Positions 23,111 through 29,248 of a DNA stretch of 36,210 nt are shown piece by piece. The translations under genes were made by a program, and so were the position numbers. The notes beneath the pieces were generated by a model. The model saw nothing but the letters and a program-made list of their open reading frames with translations. It made no database searches and was not told where the DNA came from. The DNA lies in the IMG/VR virus record IMGVR_UViG_3300030019_000550, positions 1 through 36,210 of that record. The stretch is one strand, 5' to 3'. Each line of letters starts with the position of its first letter. The stretch's first letter is position 1. Origin of the DNA: a virus.

Positions 23111-23196
23111 TTTTACATTCCCCCATGTTATAATATTTTTGAATATATTTTTAAGTTGCTAAGATTTACTTTGGTCGGTTTTCTTAGCTTCTTTTT

Positions 23197-23367
23197 TTAT
23201 CTTAGATATGTTATTGCAAGTTCTGTATTTTCTAAATATTCTTTTAGATCATCTTCTAACTTTTCAAATTTATCTACTAGAGAAGGGTTTTTAACTAATA
23301 TTTCTTCAACTTCTCCTTTTAAATCTGCTAAATCTTGTTTTAATGCTCCTATTTTATCAGTTAACAT
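23197..23367 (-). CDS. Small helical protein (56 aa)
   Basis: The ATG at 23365-23367 follows AGGAGTG. The protein is acidic and helical (LKQDLADLKGEVEEIL, FEKLEDDLKEYLENTELAI). After its stop another frame carries a basic tail (KKEAKKTDQSKS) that would fit as a C-terminus if one base were changed, so a small frameshift is possible. Confidence 0.55.
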   Translation of the reverse strand: MLTDKIGALKQDLADLKGEVEEILVKNPSLVDKFEKLEDDLKEYLENTELAITYLR

Positions 23368-23380
23368 TTCAATCACTCCT

Positions 23381-23578
23381 TTACTCGCTTAAATCATATA
23401 AATTAGATGTAGTTTCAGAATTTATTAAATTTCCTTCTTTATCAAAAGTAAATCTATGTCTGTGTAGCCATATATATTTTTCTGTACGCTCTAAATTTTC
23501 ACCGCATGCCCATTTTACGGTAGGTTTGCTGCTCTTTGCTTTTAAAAACATATTAATCATCATTTCAAAATCATTCAT
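23381..23578 (-). CDS. Hypothetical protein (65 aa)
   Basis: Not recognised. It starts NDFEMMINMFLKAKSSKPTV and has an aromatic/basic centre (YIWLHRHRFTF). I chose the ATG at 23576-23578, with AAGGAGTG upstream. It lies between two other small genes of the same operon. Confidence 0.55.
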   Translation of the reverse strand: MNDFEMMINMFLKAKSSKPTVKWACGENLERTEKYIWLHRHRFTFDKEGNLINSETTSNLYDLSE

Positions 23579-23592
23579 TTTAATCACTCCTT

Positions 23593-23709
23593 TTATTTTA
23601 TTACTATAAGTCTAGGTGTTATTTTTCTTTCAAATCCATCTTTACTTATCCATAAGATGCAATCTAAATATGTTATTCTTTGTTCAAATTCTTTACCTCC
23701 AATTTTCAT
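23593..23709 (-). CDS. Very small protein (38 aa)
   Basis: The ATG at 23707-23709 follows AAGGAGATG at about nine bases. It ends in KITPRLIVIK, near-identical in protein and DNA to a stretch in the 53-aa gene at 4659-4820, so the two are related. Function unknown. Confidence 0.5.
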   Translation of the reverse strand: MKIGGKEFEQRITYLDCILWISKDGFERKITPRLIVIK

Positions 23710-23723
23710 TGTTCTTCATCTCC

Positions 23724-23903
23724 TTAAGCTATTTTGTCTATTGTAGTTTCTAAAATTTCTGCTATTTGTTTTAATCTTTCAGTTGATGGTTTTCTTGTAC
23801 CAGTTTCCCAGGACTTATAAGTATAAAAACTTATATTAAGTTTTACTGCCATAAGTTCCAATGAAAAACCTTTTTTTTCTCTTGCTTGCTTCATCAATTC
23901 CAT
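23724..23903 (-). CDS. XRE regulator, Cro-like (59 aa)
   Basis: A complete helix-turn-helix of the XRE type: MKQAREKKGFSLELMAVKLN, ISFYTYKSWETGTRKP, STERLKQIAEILE. It is the first gene of the early minus-strand transcript, opposite the plus-strand XRE gene, the position of Cro. GGGAGGGAGA precedes the ATG and overlaps the degenerate operator copy at 23914-23928, so repression of translation or transcription there is possible. Confidence 0.75.
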   Translation of the reverse strand: MELMKQAREKKGFSLELMAVKLNISFYTYKSWETGTRKPSTERLKQIAEILETTIDKIA

Positions 23904-23913
23904 ATTTCTCCCT

Positions 23914-23928
23914 CCCCGCTTTCGTAGG
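23914..23928 (+). promoter_or_regulatory. Degenerate operator copy in the cro-like leader
   Basis: CCCCGCTTTCGTAGG matches 13 of 15 bases of the operator sequence seen at 13704-13718 read on the minus strand. It lies inverted relative to the copy at 23983-23994 and overlaps the ribosome site of the Cro-like gene. It may allow cooperative binding or looping. Confidence 0.4.
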
Positions 23929-23971
23929 CAGTAATGTTATGTAGGTGTAATACGTTTTGTGTGATACATTT

Positions 23972-24000
23972 AATATACACCCCCGAAAGCAAGGTGTCAA
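23972..24000 (-). promoter_or_regulatory. Main early promoter with operator copy 5
   Basis: On the minus strand TTGACA (23995-24000) stands 17 bp before TATATT (23972-23977), a strong sigma-A promoter. The operator CCTTGCTTTCGG (23983-23994) fills the spacer. It drives the Cro-like gene and the recombination operon. Confidence 0.75.
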
Positions 24001-24048
24001 TAACTTATTGAAAATAAATAAAAATATAATATTTATATAACTTTTATG

Positions 24049-24077
24049 TTGACAAGTACCCTAAAAACTGGTTATTA
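24049..24077 (+). promoter_or_regulatory. Divergent promoter of the plus-strand XRE gene
   Basis: TTGACA (24049-24054) stands 17 bp before TTATTA (24072-24077), with the XRE start 21 bases downstream. It is back to back with the early promoter at 23972-24000, the layout of a lysogeny switch. Confidence 0.65.
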
Positions 24078-24097
24078 TTATTTTTGGGTGAAGTTAA

Positions 24098-24292
24098 ATG
24101 TTAAGATTGAAAGAATGTAGAAAAAGTATGGGATTAGATAGAATACAACTAGCTGATATGATTGGCGTTAGTGTTAAAACATTGGCAGCGTATGAGCAAG
24201 GTGTACATGAACCTAAAATTGAAACGATGATTACTTTAAGTAAAATACTAAATAAATCAATAGATTATTTAGTTGGAAATGATAGAGAATAA
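24098..24292 (+). CDS. XRE regulator, candidate lysogeny repressor (64 aa)
   Basis: A complete XRE helix-turn-helix: LKECRKSMGLDRIQLADMIG, VSVKTLAAYEQGVHEPKIET, and a C-terminal ILNKSIDYLVGNDRE. It is divergent from the Cro-like gene across the switch promoters, so it is the best candidate for the protein that binds the repeated CCTTGCTTTCGTA element. It lacks a dimerisation or cleavage domain, which is unusual for a CI-type repressor. GGGTGAAG precedes the ATG. Confidence 0.75.
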   Translation: MLRLKECRKSMGLDRIQLADMIGVSVKTLAAYEQGVHEPKIETMITLSKILNKSIDYLVGNDRE

Positions 24293-24325
24293 TAAAAAAG
24301 CGTAAATCTTTTATACGTAAAATAA

Positions 24326-24361
24326 AAATAGTATCTTTAATTAATTTTAAAGGTACTATTT
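24326..24361. terminator. Bidirectional terminator between convergent genes
   Basis: AAATAGTATCTTTAA and TTAAAGGTACTATTT form a 15-bp stem (one G-T pair) with a six-base loop. A run of T follows on the plus strand and A-rich DNA precedes it. It separates the plus-strand XRE gene from the minus-strand gene at 24370-24630. Confidence 0.85.
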
Positions 24362-24369
24362 TTTATGTC

Positions 24370-24630
24370 TTAAGATACTTTATTGATTCCGTTTATTAGT
24401 TTAAGAGCTGTCATAAATCCTTCTCTGAAATACATATCTGAATAAGCTAACATAATAAGATCATTTGCATTCTCTAGTTCATCACCTAGTAACTTATCAC
24501 TTTTATTTACTTTATCCATTACCGTTGCAATAGCTCTATCTGCATCGGTAACCCCTTGATTAGTTTGTCTGCTTGTATCCTCTGAAAATTTAATTAATTC
24601 ATTTCGAATAGTACCCTCTAATATATCCAC
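24370..24630 (-). CDS. Hypothetical protein (86 aa), GTG start
   Basis: An all-helical protein (DILEGTIRNELIKFSED, ADRAIATVMDKVNKSD, LGDELENANDLIMLAYSDM). I use the GTG at 24628-24630 because GAAGGGG lies right before it; the ATG at 24648 has no ribosome site. It is isolated between two plus-strand regulators. Function unknown. Confidence 0.55.
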   Translation of the reverse strand: MDILEGTIRNELIKFSEDTSRQTNQGVTDADRAIATVMDKVNKSDKLLGDELENANDLIMLAYSDMYFREGFMTALKLINGINKVS

Positions 24631-24766
24631 AAAAACCCCTTCTTTCATCTATTTAATTTATTATATACCATGAGAACGTATGTTTGCAATATTAAATATA
24701 TATTGGAAATATTTATGCATTGCAAGCTCTATAAGTTTTGTTTAAACTTATTATACAACAAAAAGT

Positions 24767-24783
24767 GTTGAGTTTAACTCAAC
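24767..24783. promoter_or_regulatory. 17-bp perfect palindrome ahead of the second XRE gene
   Basis: GTTGAGTT-T-AACTCAAC is a perfect dyad 40 bases before the XRE start, downstream of a TTATAC-like -10 at about 24750. It is the likely autoregulatory operator of the XRE protein encoded at 24824. Confidence 0.55.
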
Positions 24784-24823
24784 TTTCCGACCAATTTAGA
24801 CAACACTAAATGAGGTGAAACTT

Positions 24824-25045
24824 ATGATAAAACATTTAAGAGAAAAAAAGGGTCTAACTCAATCGCAATTAGCAAAAAGAATAGGATTAAGCACGAGTCA
24901 TGTTAATAGAATGGAAAGAAAAGTAATAGGCTACAGGGCATCTTATAGCACAATAAAACTTTTAGCAAAAGAATTGGGTATTTGTCCAATAAAAGTTTTT
25001 GTATTTTTTTCAGATATTGATTGTAATTTATTTAAATATAAGTAA
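24824..25045 (+). CDS. XRE regulator 2 (73 aa)
   Basis: An XRE helix-turn-helix: IKHLREKKGLTQSQLAKRIG, LSTSHVNRMERKVIGYRASY, STIKLLAKELGICPIKVF. The ATG at 24824-24826 is preceded by GAGGTGAAA; the GTG at 24815 overlaps that site. It is next to the plasmid initiator gene, in the opposite direction, and may control replication or copy number rather than the lytic switch. Downstream of its stop is an in-frame remnant of the same C-terminal sequence. Confidence 0.7.
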   Translation: MIKHLREKKGLTQSQLAKRIGLSTSHVNRMERKVIGYRASYSTIKLLAKELGICPIKVFVFFSDIDCNLFKYK

Positions 25046-25099
25046 TGGTTATATGAAGAGTTAGGCGTAGAACCTATTGAAGTATTTTTATTTTTTTAA
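25046..25099 (+). pseudogene. In-frame remnant of an XRE C-terminus
   Basis: Directly after the TAA of the XRE gene, in the same frame, the DNA reads WLYEELGVEPIEVFLFF then stop. This parallels LLAKELGICPIKVFVFF of the intact gene. It is the 3' end of a second XRE-type gene, left after duplication or recombination, or a readthrough extension. Confidence 0.55.
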
Positions 25100-25121
25100 T
25101 AACAGTGTGAAAAGAATGAAT

Positions 25122-25150
25122 AAAAGGTGTAGATCAAATCTACACCTTTT
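25122..25150. terminator. Bidirectional terminator between XRE 2 and rep
   Basis: AAAAGGTGTAGAT and ATCTACACCTTTT form a perfect 13-bp stem with a 3-base loop, flanked by T runs. The arm contains AGGTGTAGAT, which resembles half of the origin iterons. Confidence 0.85.
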
Positions 25151-25152
25151 TA

Positions 25153-25896
25153 CTACAACGCTATTCCTATATTCTCTCTTATTATAGATGAAACTGTTTT
25201 TCTTTTACCTTTTGGGAATACAAAATGTATATGAGTTATCTTTTTATTCTTGACCTGGGTTTTCATTTCTATTTGATATCCTAATTTATTATGTATTGAT
25301 TGAATTGATTTTCTTAAAGCTCTAGTAAACTCTTTAGTTTGATCACCTTGAAAGGAAAAGAATTTTTCACAGCCATCAGTAGTAAACATTCTTTTACCTT
25401 GCTCAACGAATTGCCAATAAGCTAAATATAAACCTATTTCATATTTACCACTTAATTGTTTAAGCTCTTCAAGATCAATTATTGTATAATTGCTATTTCT
25501 TAACAATATTACAAACTCAAAATAGTTTTCATCAAATGTTATTAAAAACTTTTCTTCTTGAATATAAAAGTCTATTCTTTTTATTAAATTTATAGTGCTA
25601 TTTATATTACCTTCGTTGATTTGGATAGGAATGTTTATACCTTTTACTACTTCTTCCCATGAATCCTTTGTATACTTTCCTTTGCCTCCATACTCCTTGT
25701 AGAAGCTTAATGGTATCTCAACCTCTAATACTTCGCCTTTAAAGTTGTCAACCTCTTGTTCGCCATAAATAGCATAGTATTTAGTAGTTGCTTTGTTTAA
25801 AGTAGCCAGGAATATTCTTAGTTGTTGCTCTTTATAGTTCATTAACATATTAGTTAATATTTCATTTGCTAACTGTGTTTTTCTTTCTTCTTGCAT
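25153..25896 (-). CDS. rep: Rep_3-family plasmid replication initiator
   Basis: A protein of 247 aa. The N-terminal half (LLMNYKEQQLRIFLATLNK type helices, VLEVEIPLSFYKEYGG) and the C-terminal half (LKQLSGKYEIGLYLAYWQF, EFTRALRKSIQSIHNKLGY, KKITHIHFVFPKG) form the two winged helices of Rep_3/RepB initiators. It would bind the iterons at 26091-26382 as a monomer and its own promoter as a dimer. GAGGTG precedes the ATG. It gives the element plasmid maintenance in the lysogen. Confidence 0.85.
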   Translation of the reverse strand: MQEERKTQLANEILTNMLMNYKEQQLRIFLATLNKATTKYYAIYGEQEVDNFKGEVLEVEIPLSFYKEYGGKGKYTKDSWEEVVKGINIPIQINEGNINSTINLIKRIDFYIQEEKFLITFDENYFEFVILLRNSNYTIIDLEELKQLSGKYEIGLYLAYWQFVEQGKRMFTTDGCEKFFSFQGDQTKEFTRALRKSIQSIHNKLGYQIEMKTQVKNKKITHIHFVFPKGKRKTVSSIIRENIGIAL

Positions 25897-25916
25897 ATTT
25901 TTATCACCTCTTGCAT

Positions 25917-25967
25917 ATTATAGCATTTTATAGGTGTATTAATCAATAATTAATAACACTTATAAAA
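25917..25967 (-). promoter_or_regulatory. rep promoter inside inverted half-iterons
   Basis: On the minus strand TTGATT (25941-25946) stands 18 bp before TATAAT (25917-25922), the latter with a TGC extended -10. A dyad, TTATAGGTGTATTAAT (25928-25943) against ATTAATAACACTTATAA (25949-25965), covers the -35 and carries the iteron core AGGTGT. This is the arrangement of Rep_3 plasmids whose Rep dimer represses its own gene. Confidence 0.65.
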
Positions 25968-26090
25968 AAGAGTAGAAACTAAAAATTTTTAGTTTATTTC
26001 CCTTTTTATTTCAGAAGTTTTTTTAAAGATTTTTTTAAGGGTTATTTTAGCAATCTTGAATGTGCTGATATATCTTGCTTAAGATTATAC

Positions 26091-26382
26091 ATAGGTGTAG
26101 ATATTTAAACCTTAAGTGTATAGATTTAAATATCAAGTGTAGTAATTTAAACTATAGGTGTAGTGATTTAAAAAATAGGTGTAGTGATTTAAACTAGATT
26201 ATAAAAATAGCTATTTTAGTGACTTTAAGCCTCTGAATAAGCCAATAATTTAATAGATAAAATATGTGATAGATGTAGTAATTTAAACACGCTATTTTAG
26301 CACTAAATATTAGTACCTTAAAGCTAATAGACAAGCCAATATTAAAATCAAATATAATAATTATAGGTGTAATGATTTAAAC
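26091..26382 (+). repeat. Iteron array, candidate plasmid origin
   Basis: Seven copies of a 20-bp element with consensus ATAGGTGTAGTRATTTAAAC begin at about 26091, 26112, 26133, 26154, 26175, 26269 and 26363. The first five are spaced about 21 bp, two helical turns. Between the last ones GCTATTTTAG (26210, 26291) and AAGCCAATA (26239, 26333) repeat as a larger unit; a variant of the first motif is at 26041. The whole gene-free stretch 25897-26429 is very AT-rich. It would be the vegetative origin used by the Rep protein. Confidence 0.85.
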
Positions 26383-26395
26383 TATAAAAACAAAT

Positions 26396-26425
26396 AAAAA
26401 AGAACCTAAAATTAATTAGGTTCTT
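26396..26425 (-). terminator. Rho-independent terminator before the iterons
   Basis: AAGAACCTAA and TTAGGTTCTT form a perfect 10-bp stem; the minus strand continues with TTTTTATTT. It protects the origin from transcription out of the membrane-protein gene. Confidence 0.85.
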
Positions 26426-26429
26426 AGAA

Positions 26430-26726
26430 TTATTCAATTATATCATGTAATGAATTTCTTACAAGTTGGTCTATAGAATTATATTCTTCCCTCTTAAGGA
26501 CTTGTCCAATTTTCCATTTTTCTTCTCTGTTAATTTTAAATTCTATTGGATAAAGTTCAAGTTCTTCAATGTCTTCATAATTTAAAAAGTCCTCTAGTTC
26601 ATTTAGTTTATTTTTAGCTTTATCTTTAGCGTAGATATCACTTAATATCCATATAGCTATTAAAGGAAGTCCTACAATCCAAAAGCCAGCGTTTAACCCT
26701 AAGAATGTCCAACTAAATAGATTCAT
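26430..26726 (-). CDS. Membrane-anchored small protein (98 aa)
   Basis: Residues 5-30 form a hydrophobic membrane helix or hairpin (FLGLNAGFWIVGLPLIAIWIL), followed by an acidic helix and a C-terminal helix (YNSIDQLVRNSLHDIIE). Its ATG overlaps the stop of the RHH gene (ATGA), so they work together, perhaps in plasmid stability, incompatibility or mobilisation. No family is recognised. Confidence 0.6.
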   Translation of the reverse strand: MNLFSWTFLGLNAGFWIVGLPLIAIWILSDIYAKDKAKNKLNELEDFLNYEDIEELELYPIEFKINREEKWKIGQVLKREEYNSIDQLVRNSLHDIIE

Positions 26727-26989
26727 TGTACCATACCCTTTATTAATTGATTATACTTATAAAGGCATAAACATCTTAAGAAACTACTTGTATCCATTCC
26801 GTTAGTTTTTGCTAGTTCTTTTATGATTAACTTTTCTGATTTAGTAACATGAATTACAACTCTTTGCACCCTCAAATCTTCTTCTTTTTTTCTTGCGTTG
26901 TTACTTATAATTGCTGCAACTTTCTTACTATTAGCATTGTTATTTACCTTTACTTTAACCCCATTCTTTACATAATATTGTTCAATCAT
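26723..26989 (-). CDS. Ribbon-helix-helix protein, MobC-like (88 aa)
   Basis: The centre QRVVIHVTKSEKLIIKELAKTNGMDTSSFLRCLCL is the strand-helix-helix of RHH proteins, similar to MobC or CopG regulators of plasmids. The N-terminus is basic. A 14-bp palindrome lies upstream at 27050-27063. It may repress its own operon or assist mobilisation; no relaxase is visible in the window. Confidence 0.65.
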   Translation of the reverse strand: MIEQYYVKNGVKVKVNNNANSKKVAAIISNNARKKEEDLRVQRVVIHVTKSEKLIIKELAKTNGMDTSSFLRCLCLYKYNQLIKGMVQ

Positions 26990-27049
26990 ACCTCTCCCCT
27001 ACTCTCTTACAAAATTTATAACTATACTGTTTTAAATACTTTAATGGAT

Positions 27050-27063
27050 AATAGTATACTATT
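27050..27063. promoter_or_regulatory. 14-bp palindrome upstream of the RHH gene
   Basis: AATAGTATACTATT is a perfect dyad; a related half, AACTATACTG, follows at 27020-27029, near a TATAGT-like -10 on the minus strand. It is a plausible operator for the RHH protein. Confidence 0.5.
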
Positions 27064-27118
27064 AGGGAACTCTTAGAAATAGAACTGTATAATATTTAAT
27101 AATCATAGGTAAAGTGAA

Positions 27119-27325
27119 TTATTCGGTTTTTGCGTATTCATAATTTGTATTTTTTCGTGGTTTCTGAACTTCTTCCTTGATTAGAGATCCAGCACTATTC
27201 ATATCTTTTCTAATCAATCCTTTTACATAGTAGCTGAAACTCTTATCATAGCCATTAGACTTCATGTATTTAATTATATCCTGTTCATCTTCCTTGAAGC
27301 TTACAGGCTTTACTTTATCGCTCAA
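27119..27325 (-). CDS. parR: ParR-like centromere-binding protein (68 aa)
   Basis: The N-terminus KPVSFKEDEQDIIKYMKSNG and SFSYYVKGLIRKDM form a ribbon-helix-helix domain, and the basic, flexible C-terminus could bind the actin-like filament. The TTG start at 27323-27325 follows GGAGG at eight bases, three bases after the actin-like gene's stop. Size and position fit ParR adaptors. Confidence 0.7.
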   Translation of the reverse strand: MSDKVKPVSFKEDEQDIIKYMKSNGYDKSFSYYVKGLIRKDMNSAGSLIKEEVQKPRKNTNYEYAKTE

Positions 27326-27328
27326 TGT

Positions 27329-28258
27329 TTATTCCTCCTCGAAAAAAGATAATCCCAATTCATAAAAATTACGTGCATTTGCCTTTATAGGTTCGGGTTG
27401 TAATATTATATTTTGTGTTTTATTATCTGTATTAAGTCTACTTTCTAATTGATTGTATAGTAGTTCTCCACCACCACCAGTAATAGAAATAGGATATATT
27501 TTTAGATTGTAGTTTAATTGTAATTTACTTATTAGCTTTTCTGTAAAATCATTATATTCGTCAAGTGCAAAATCAATATCTTTTGAACCTTCTTCATATA
27601 GATATCCTCTATTTAATATTCTTTCAGCATCTTCTATGTTTATATCCAAACCCTTGTTGATCAATTTATTTGCAAAGCTATCATATAACTTAATAGTTCC
27701 CTTAGGAATTGAAATAGGGTTGATTATCTTTCTTTTGCCTCTTTCATTAACCACTAACGCAACATCTGTAGTCCCACCACCAATATCAATTACTATCCCT
27801 TGGAAATCGTCAGATAAGGTTGCTACACCCTCTGGAGCTATAAATAAATCATCTATTATGAGTGTTTTTTCTTCATCATTAATTCTTACTATTTTTTCAT
27901 TATTATTCATTATTAAATTAGTTAGTTGGCTAGCATCTGTTTGTATTTGTCCTAATGGTAATCCTACTGATATGCAATTATGTGTTGTGTTGGTGCTTAG
28001 TGCGAGTAACCCAAATAGAAAATTAAGATAATTGGGTTTATCTGCTTTCCTAAACTCTGTATCATAATTTCCATCACCTAAATAATAAGTTTTACCATCA
28101 ATAGTAAATTTATTTGCCTTTGTTAATGGTTCATTATTTGTTATCTTTGCATCAATTATTAACCCCTTATGATTGATAAGAGTTGCATTTCCTACATCTA
28201 ATCCATGAATAGAAACTTTCTTACTTAAATTTGTATTGTTTTGCGCAATTTTAGTCAT
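27329..28258 (-). CDS. parM: ParM-like actin homologue for plasmid segregation
   Basis: A protein of 309 aa. Phosphate-1 motif GLDVGNATL at 19-27, phosphate-2 motif VIDIGGGTTDVAL at 156-168, and adenosine motif SITGGGGELL at 258-267 define the actin/Hsp70 ATPase fold. Together with the small RHH protein it forms a type II partition system that pushes plasmid copies apart. It is a plasmid trait embedded in a phage gene order. GGGGATTG precedes the ATG. Confidence 0.85.
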   Translation of the reverse strand: MTKIAQNNTNLSKKVSIHGLDVGNATLINHKGLIIDAKITNNEPLTKANKFTIDGKTYYLGDGNYDTEFRKADKPNYLNFLFGLLALSTNTTHNCISVGLPLGQIQTDASQLTNLIMNNNEKIVRINDEEKTLIIDDLFIAPEGVATLSDDFQGIVIDIGGGTTDVALVVNERGKRKIINPISIPKGTIKLYDSFANKLINKGLDINIEDAERILNRGYLYEEGSKDIDFALDEYNDFTEKLISKLQLNYNLKIYPISITGGGGELLYNQLESRLNTDNKTQNIILQPEPIKANARNFYELGLSFFEEE

Positions 28259-28293
28259 TTTTAATCAATCCCCTTTGCTCTTTATATCAAATT

Positions 28294-28352
28294 ATATTCA
28301 ATTGTTTATATAAACATGCCTATTTTTATGCAAAAATATATAAAATTGAATA
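28294..28352. promoter_or_regulatory. Candidate parC/promoter region of the par operon
   Basis: A perfect palindrome GTTTATATAAAC (28304-28315) lies just upstream of a TATAAT (minus strand), and TATTCAATT (28294-28302) with AATTGAATA (28344-28352) forms an outer inverted repeat. ParR proteins bind such repeats both as centromere and to control the promoter. No clear direct-repeat array is present, so the call is tentative. Confidence 0.45.
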
Positions 28353-28390
28353 CTTTCTAATAGTATCAATGTTAAACAAAAAAGTAAATA

Positions 28391-28422
28391 AAAAAATATC
28401 CCATAAATTAATTATAAGATAT
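28391..28422 (-). terminator. Terminator upstream of the par operon
   Basis: On the minus strand ATATCTTATAA (28412-28422) pairs with TTTATGGGATAT (28396-28407), 11 pairs including G-T, followed by TTTTTTTA. It ends the transcript of the 100-aa gene. Confidence 0.65.
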
Positions 28423-28439
28423 CTTTTAATGTTATAAAT

Positions 28440-28742
28440 TTATAGCGTATCTCTCATAAAATCTACTGGTAACTTTTTAAATTCTGTATTATGCCAATGA
28501 ACTTCTTTTCCTCCAATAGTTTCAATGACATATTCGCCTAAACTTTCATTGTTGCTCTTTAATATTCCTATGCAATCATCAATATTTCTTTTAACTGTTA
28601 ATCTTTCAGAACAAATGCACCAGTCACCTATTAGTGGTCTTTCTAATCTTTTTTCTATTGGTAATTTAAAGAATAAAGATACTATTAAATCGTTGTAGAT
28701 ATCATGCACTTTATTAATTTCATCTTGACTATAAATTATCAT
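28440..28742 (-). CDS. Hypothetical protein (100 aa)
   Basis: Not recognised. A C-x-C pair (WCICSERL) in the middle and an otherwise mixed fold. It overlaps the upstream HTH gene by 14 bases and has GAGGTGGATA before the ATG. It lies between the methyltransferase remnant and the par operon. Confidence 0.55.
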   Translation of the reverse strand: MIIYSQDEINKVHDIYNDLIVSLFFKLPIEKRLERPLIGDWCICSERLTVKRNIDDCIGILKSNNESLGEYVIETIGGKEVHWHNTEFKKLPVDFMRDTL

Positions 28743-28953
28743 TATCCACCTCTTTAACTATTTTATTTTTGCCTTGAACTAATTTTGTAACCGCTCCAGG
28801 GGTCAACATTATTCCTTGGCCGATTCCGGTTTTCCGATATTCTTCATTTTCTTTTAACTTTTTAAGTCTACTATGAAGAGTTTGTAATGGTATGTCATAG
28901 TCTTTAGATACATTACTTAGAAAATATATATCCATTAGTGTTAGTTGTTCCAC
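28729..28953 (-). CDS. Small helix-turn-helix protein (74 aa)
   Basis: Residues 5-55 (TLMDIYFLSNVSKDYDIPLQ, TLHSRLKKLKENEEYR) resemble a DNA-binding winged or simple helix-turn-helix that reads a target then a GAVTKL segment. The start is GTG (28951-28953) after GGAGGATTAA. Likely a local regulator. The family is not certain. Confidence 0.55.
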   Translation of the reverse strand: MEQLTLMDIYFLSNVSKDYDIPLQTLHSRLKKLKENEEYRKTGIGQGIMLTPGAVTKLVQGKNKIVKEVDNDNL

Positions 28954-28973
28954 TTTGATTAATCCTCCTTAAA

Positions 28974-29171
28974 TTATATTTTCCAAAGTTCATCCGTAAA
29001 TTCGTCAGCAGCTTCAAAATCATCAAACTCTTTATATTGATATTCTTCATTTTTATAAATATCGAATTTTAACTTTCTCTCAAAAGTTTTCTTAGATTCG
29101 AAATCTATAATTAAACTATTAGGAATCCATACAACTATAAATGGTTTTGTTACTGTTGTTGTTTTTAACAT
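28974..29171 (-). CDS. Hypothetical protein (65 aa)
   Basis: A beta-rich start (LKTTTVTKPFIVVWIPNSLI) and an acidic helical end. I use the ATG at 29169-29171, with GAGGTG upstream; the GTG at 29180 overlaps that site. Function unknown. Confidence 0.55.
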   Translation of the reverse strand: MLKTTTVTKPFIVVWIPNSLIIDFESKKTFERKLKFDIYKNEEYQYKEFDDFEAADEFTDELWKI

Positions 29172-29248
29172 AACTTTCACCTCTTAATTAATATTGTAGG
29201 AGGGTTTTAGGCCTCCTATTATTCGTGATTTCTTAGTATTGTGTAGTA

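Noticed and set aside
25122-25150. Inverted half-iterons as a replication site
   Set aside because: A perfect stem with T runs on both sides between convergent genes is better explained as a bidirectional terminator; the iteron similarity is noted only.
26091-26382. CRISPR array
   Set aside because: The repeats are nearly contiguous 20-mers with no regular spacers and lie next to a plasmid initiator, so they are iterons.
29197-29218. Hairpin TAGGAGG/CCTCCTA as terminator
   Set aside because: The minus strand continues with CAATATT, so there is no T run in the direction of transcription.
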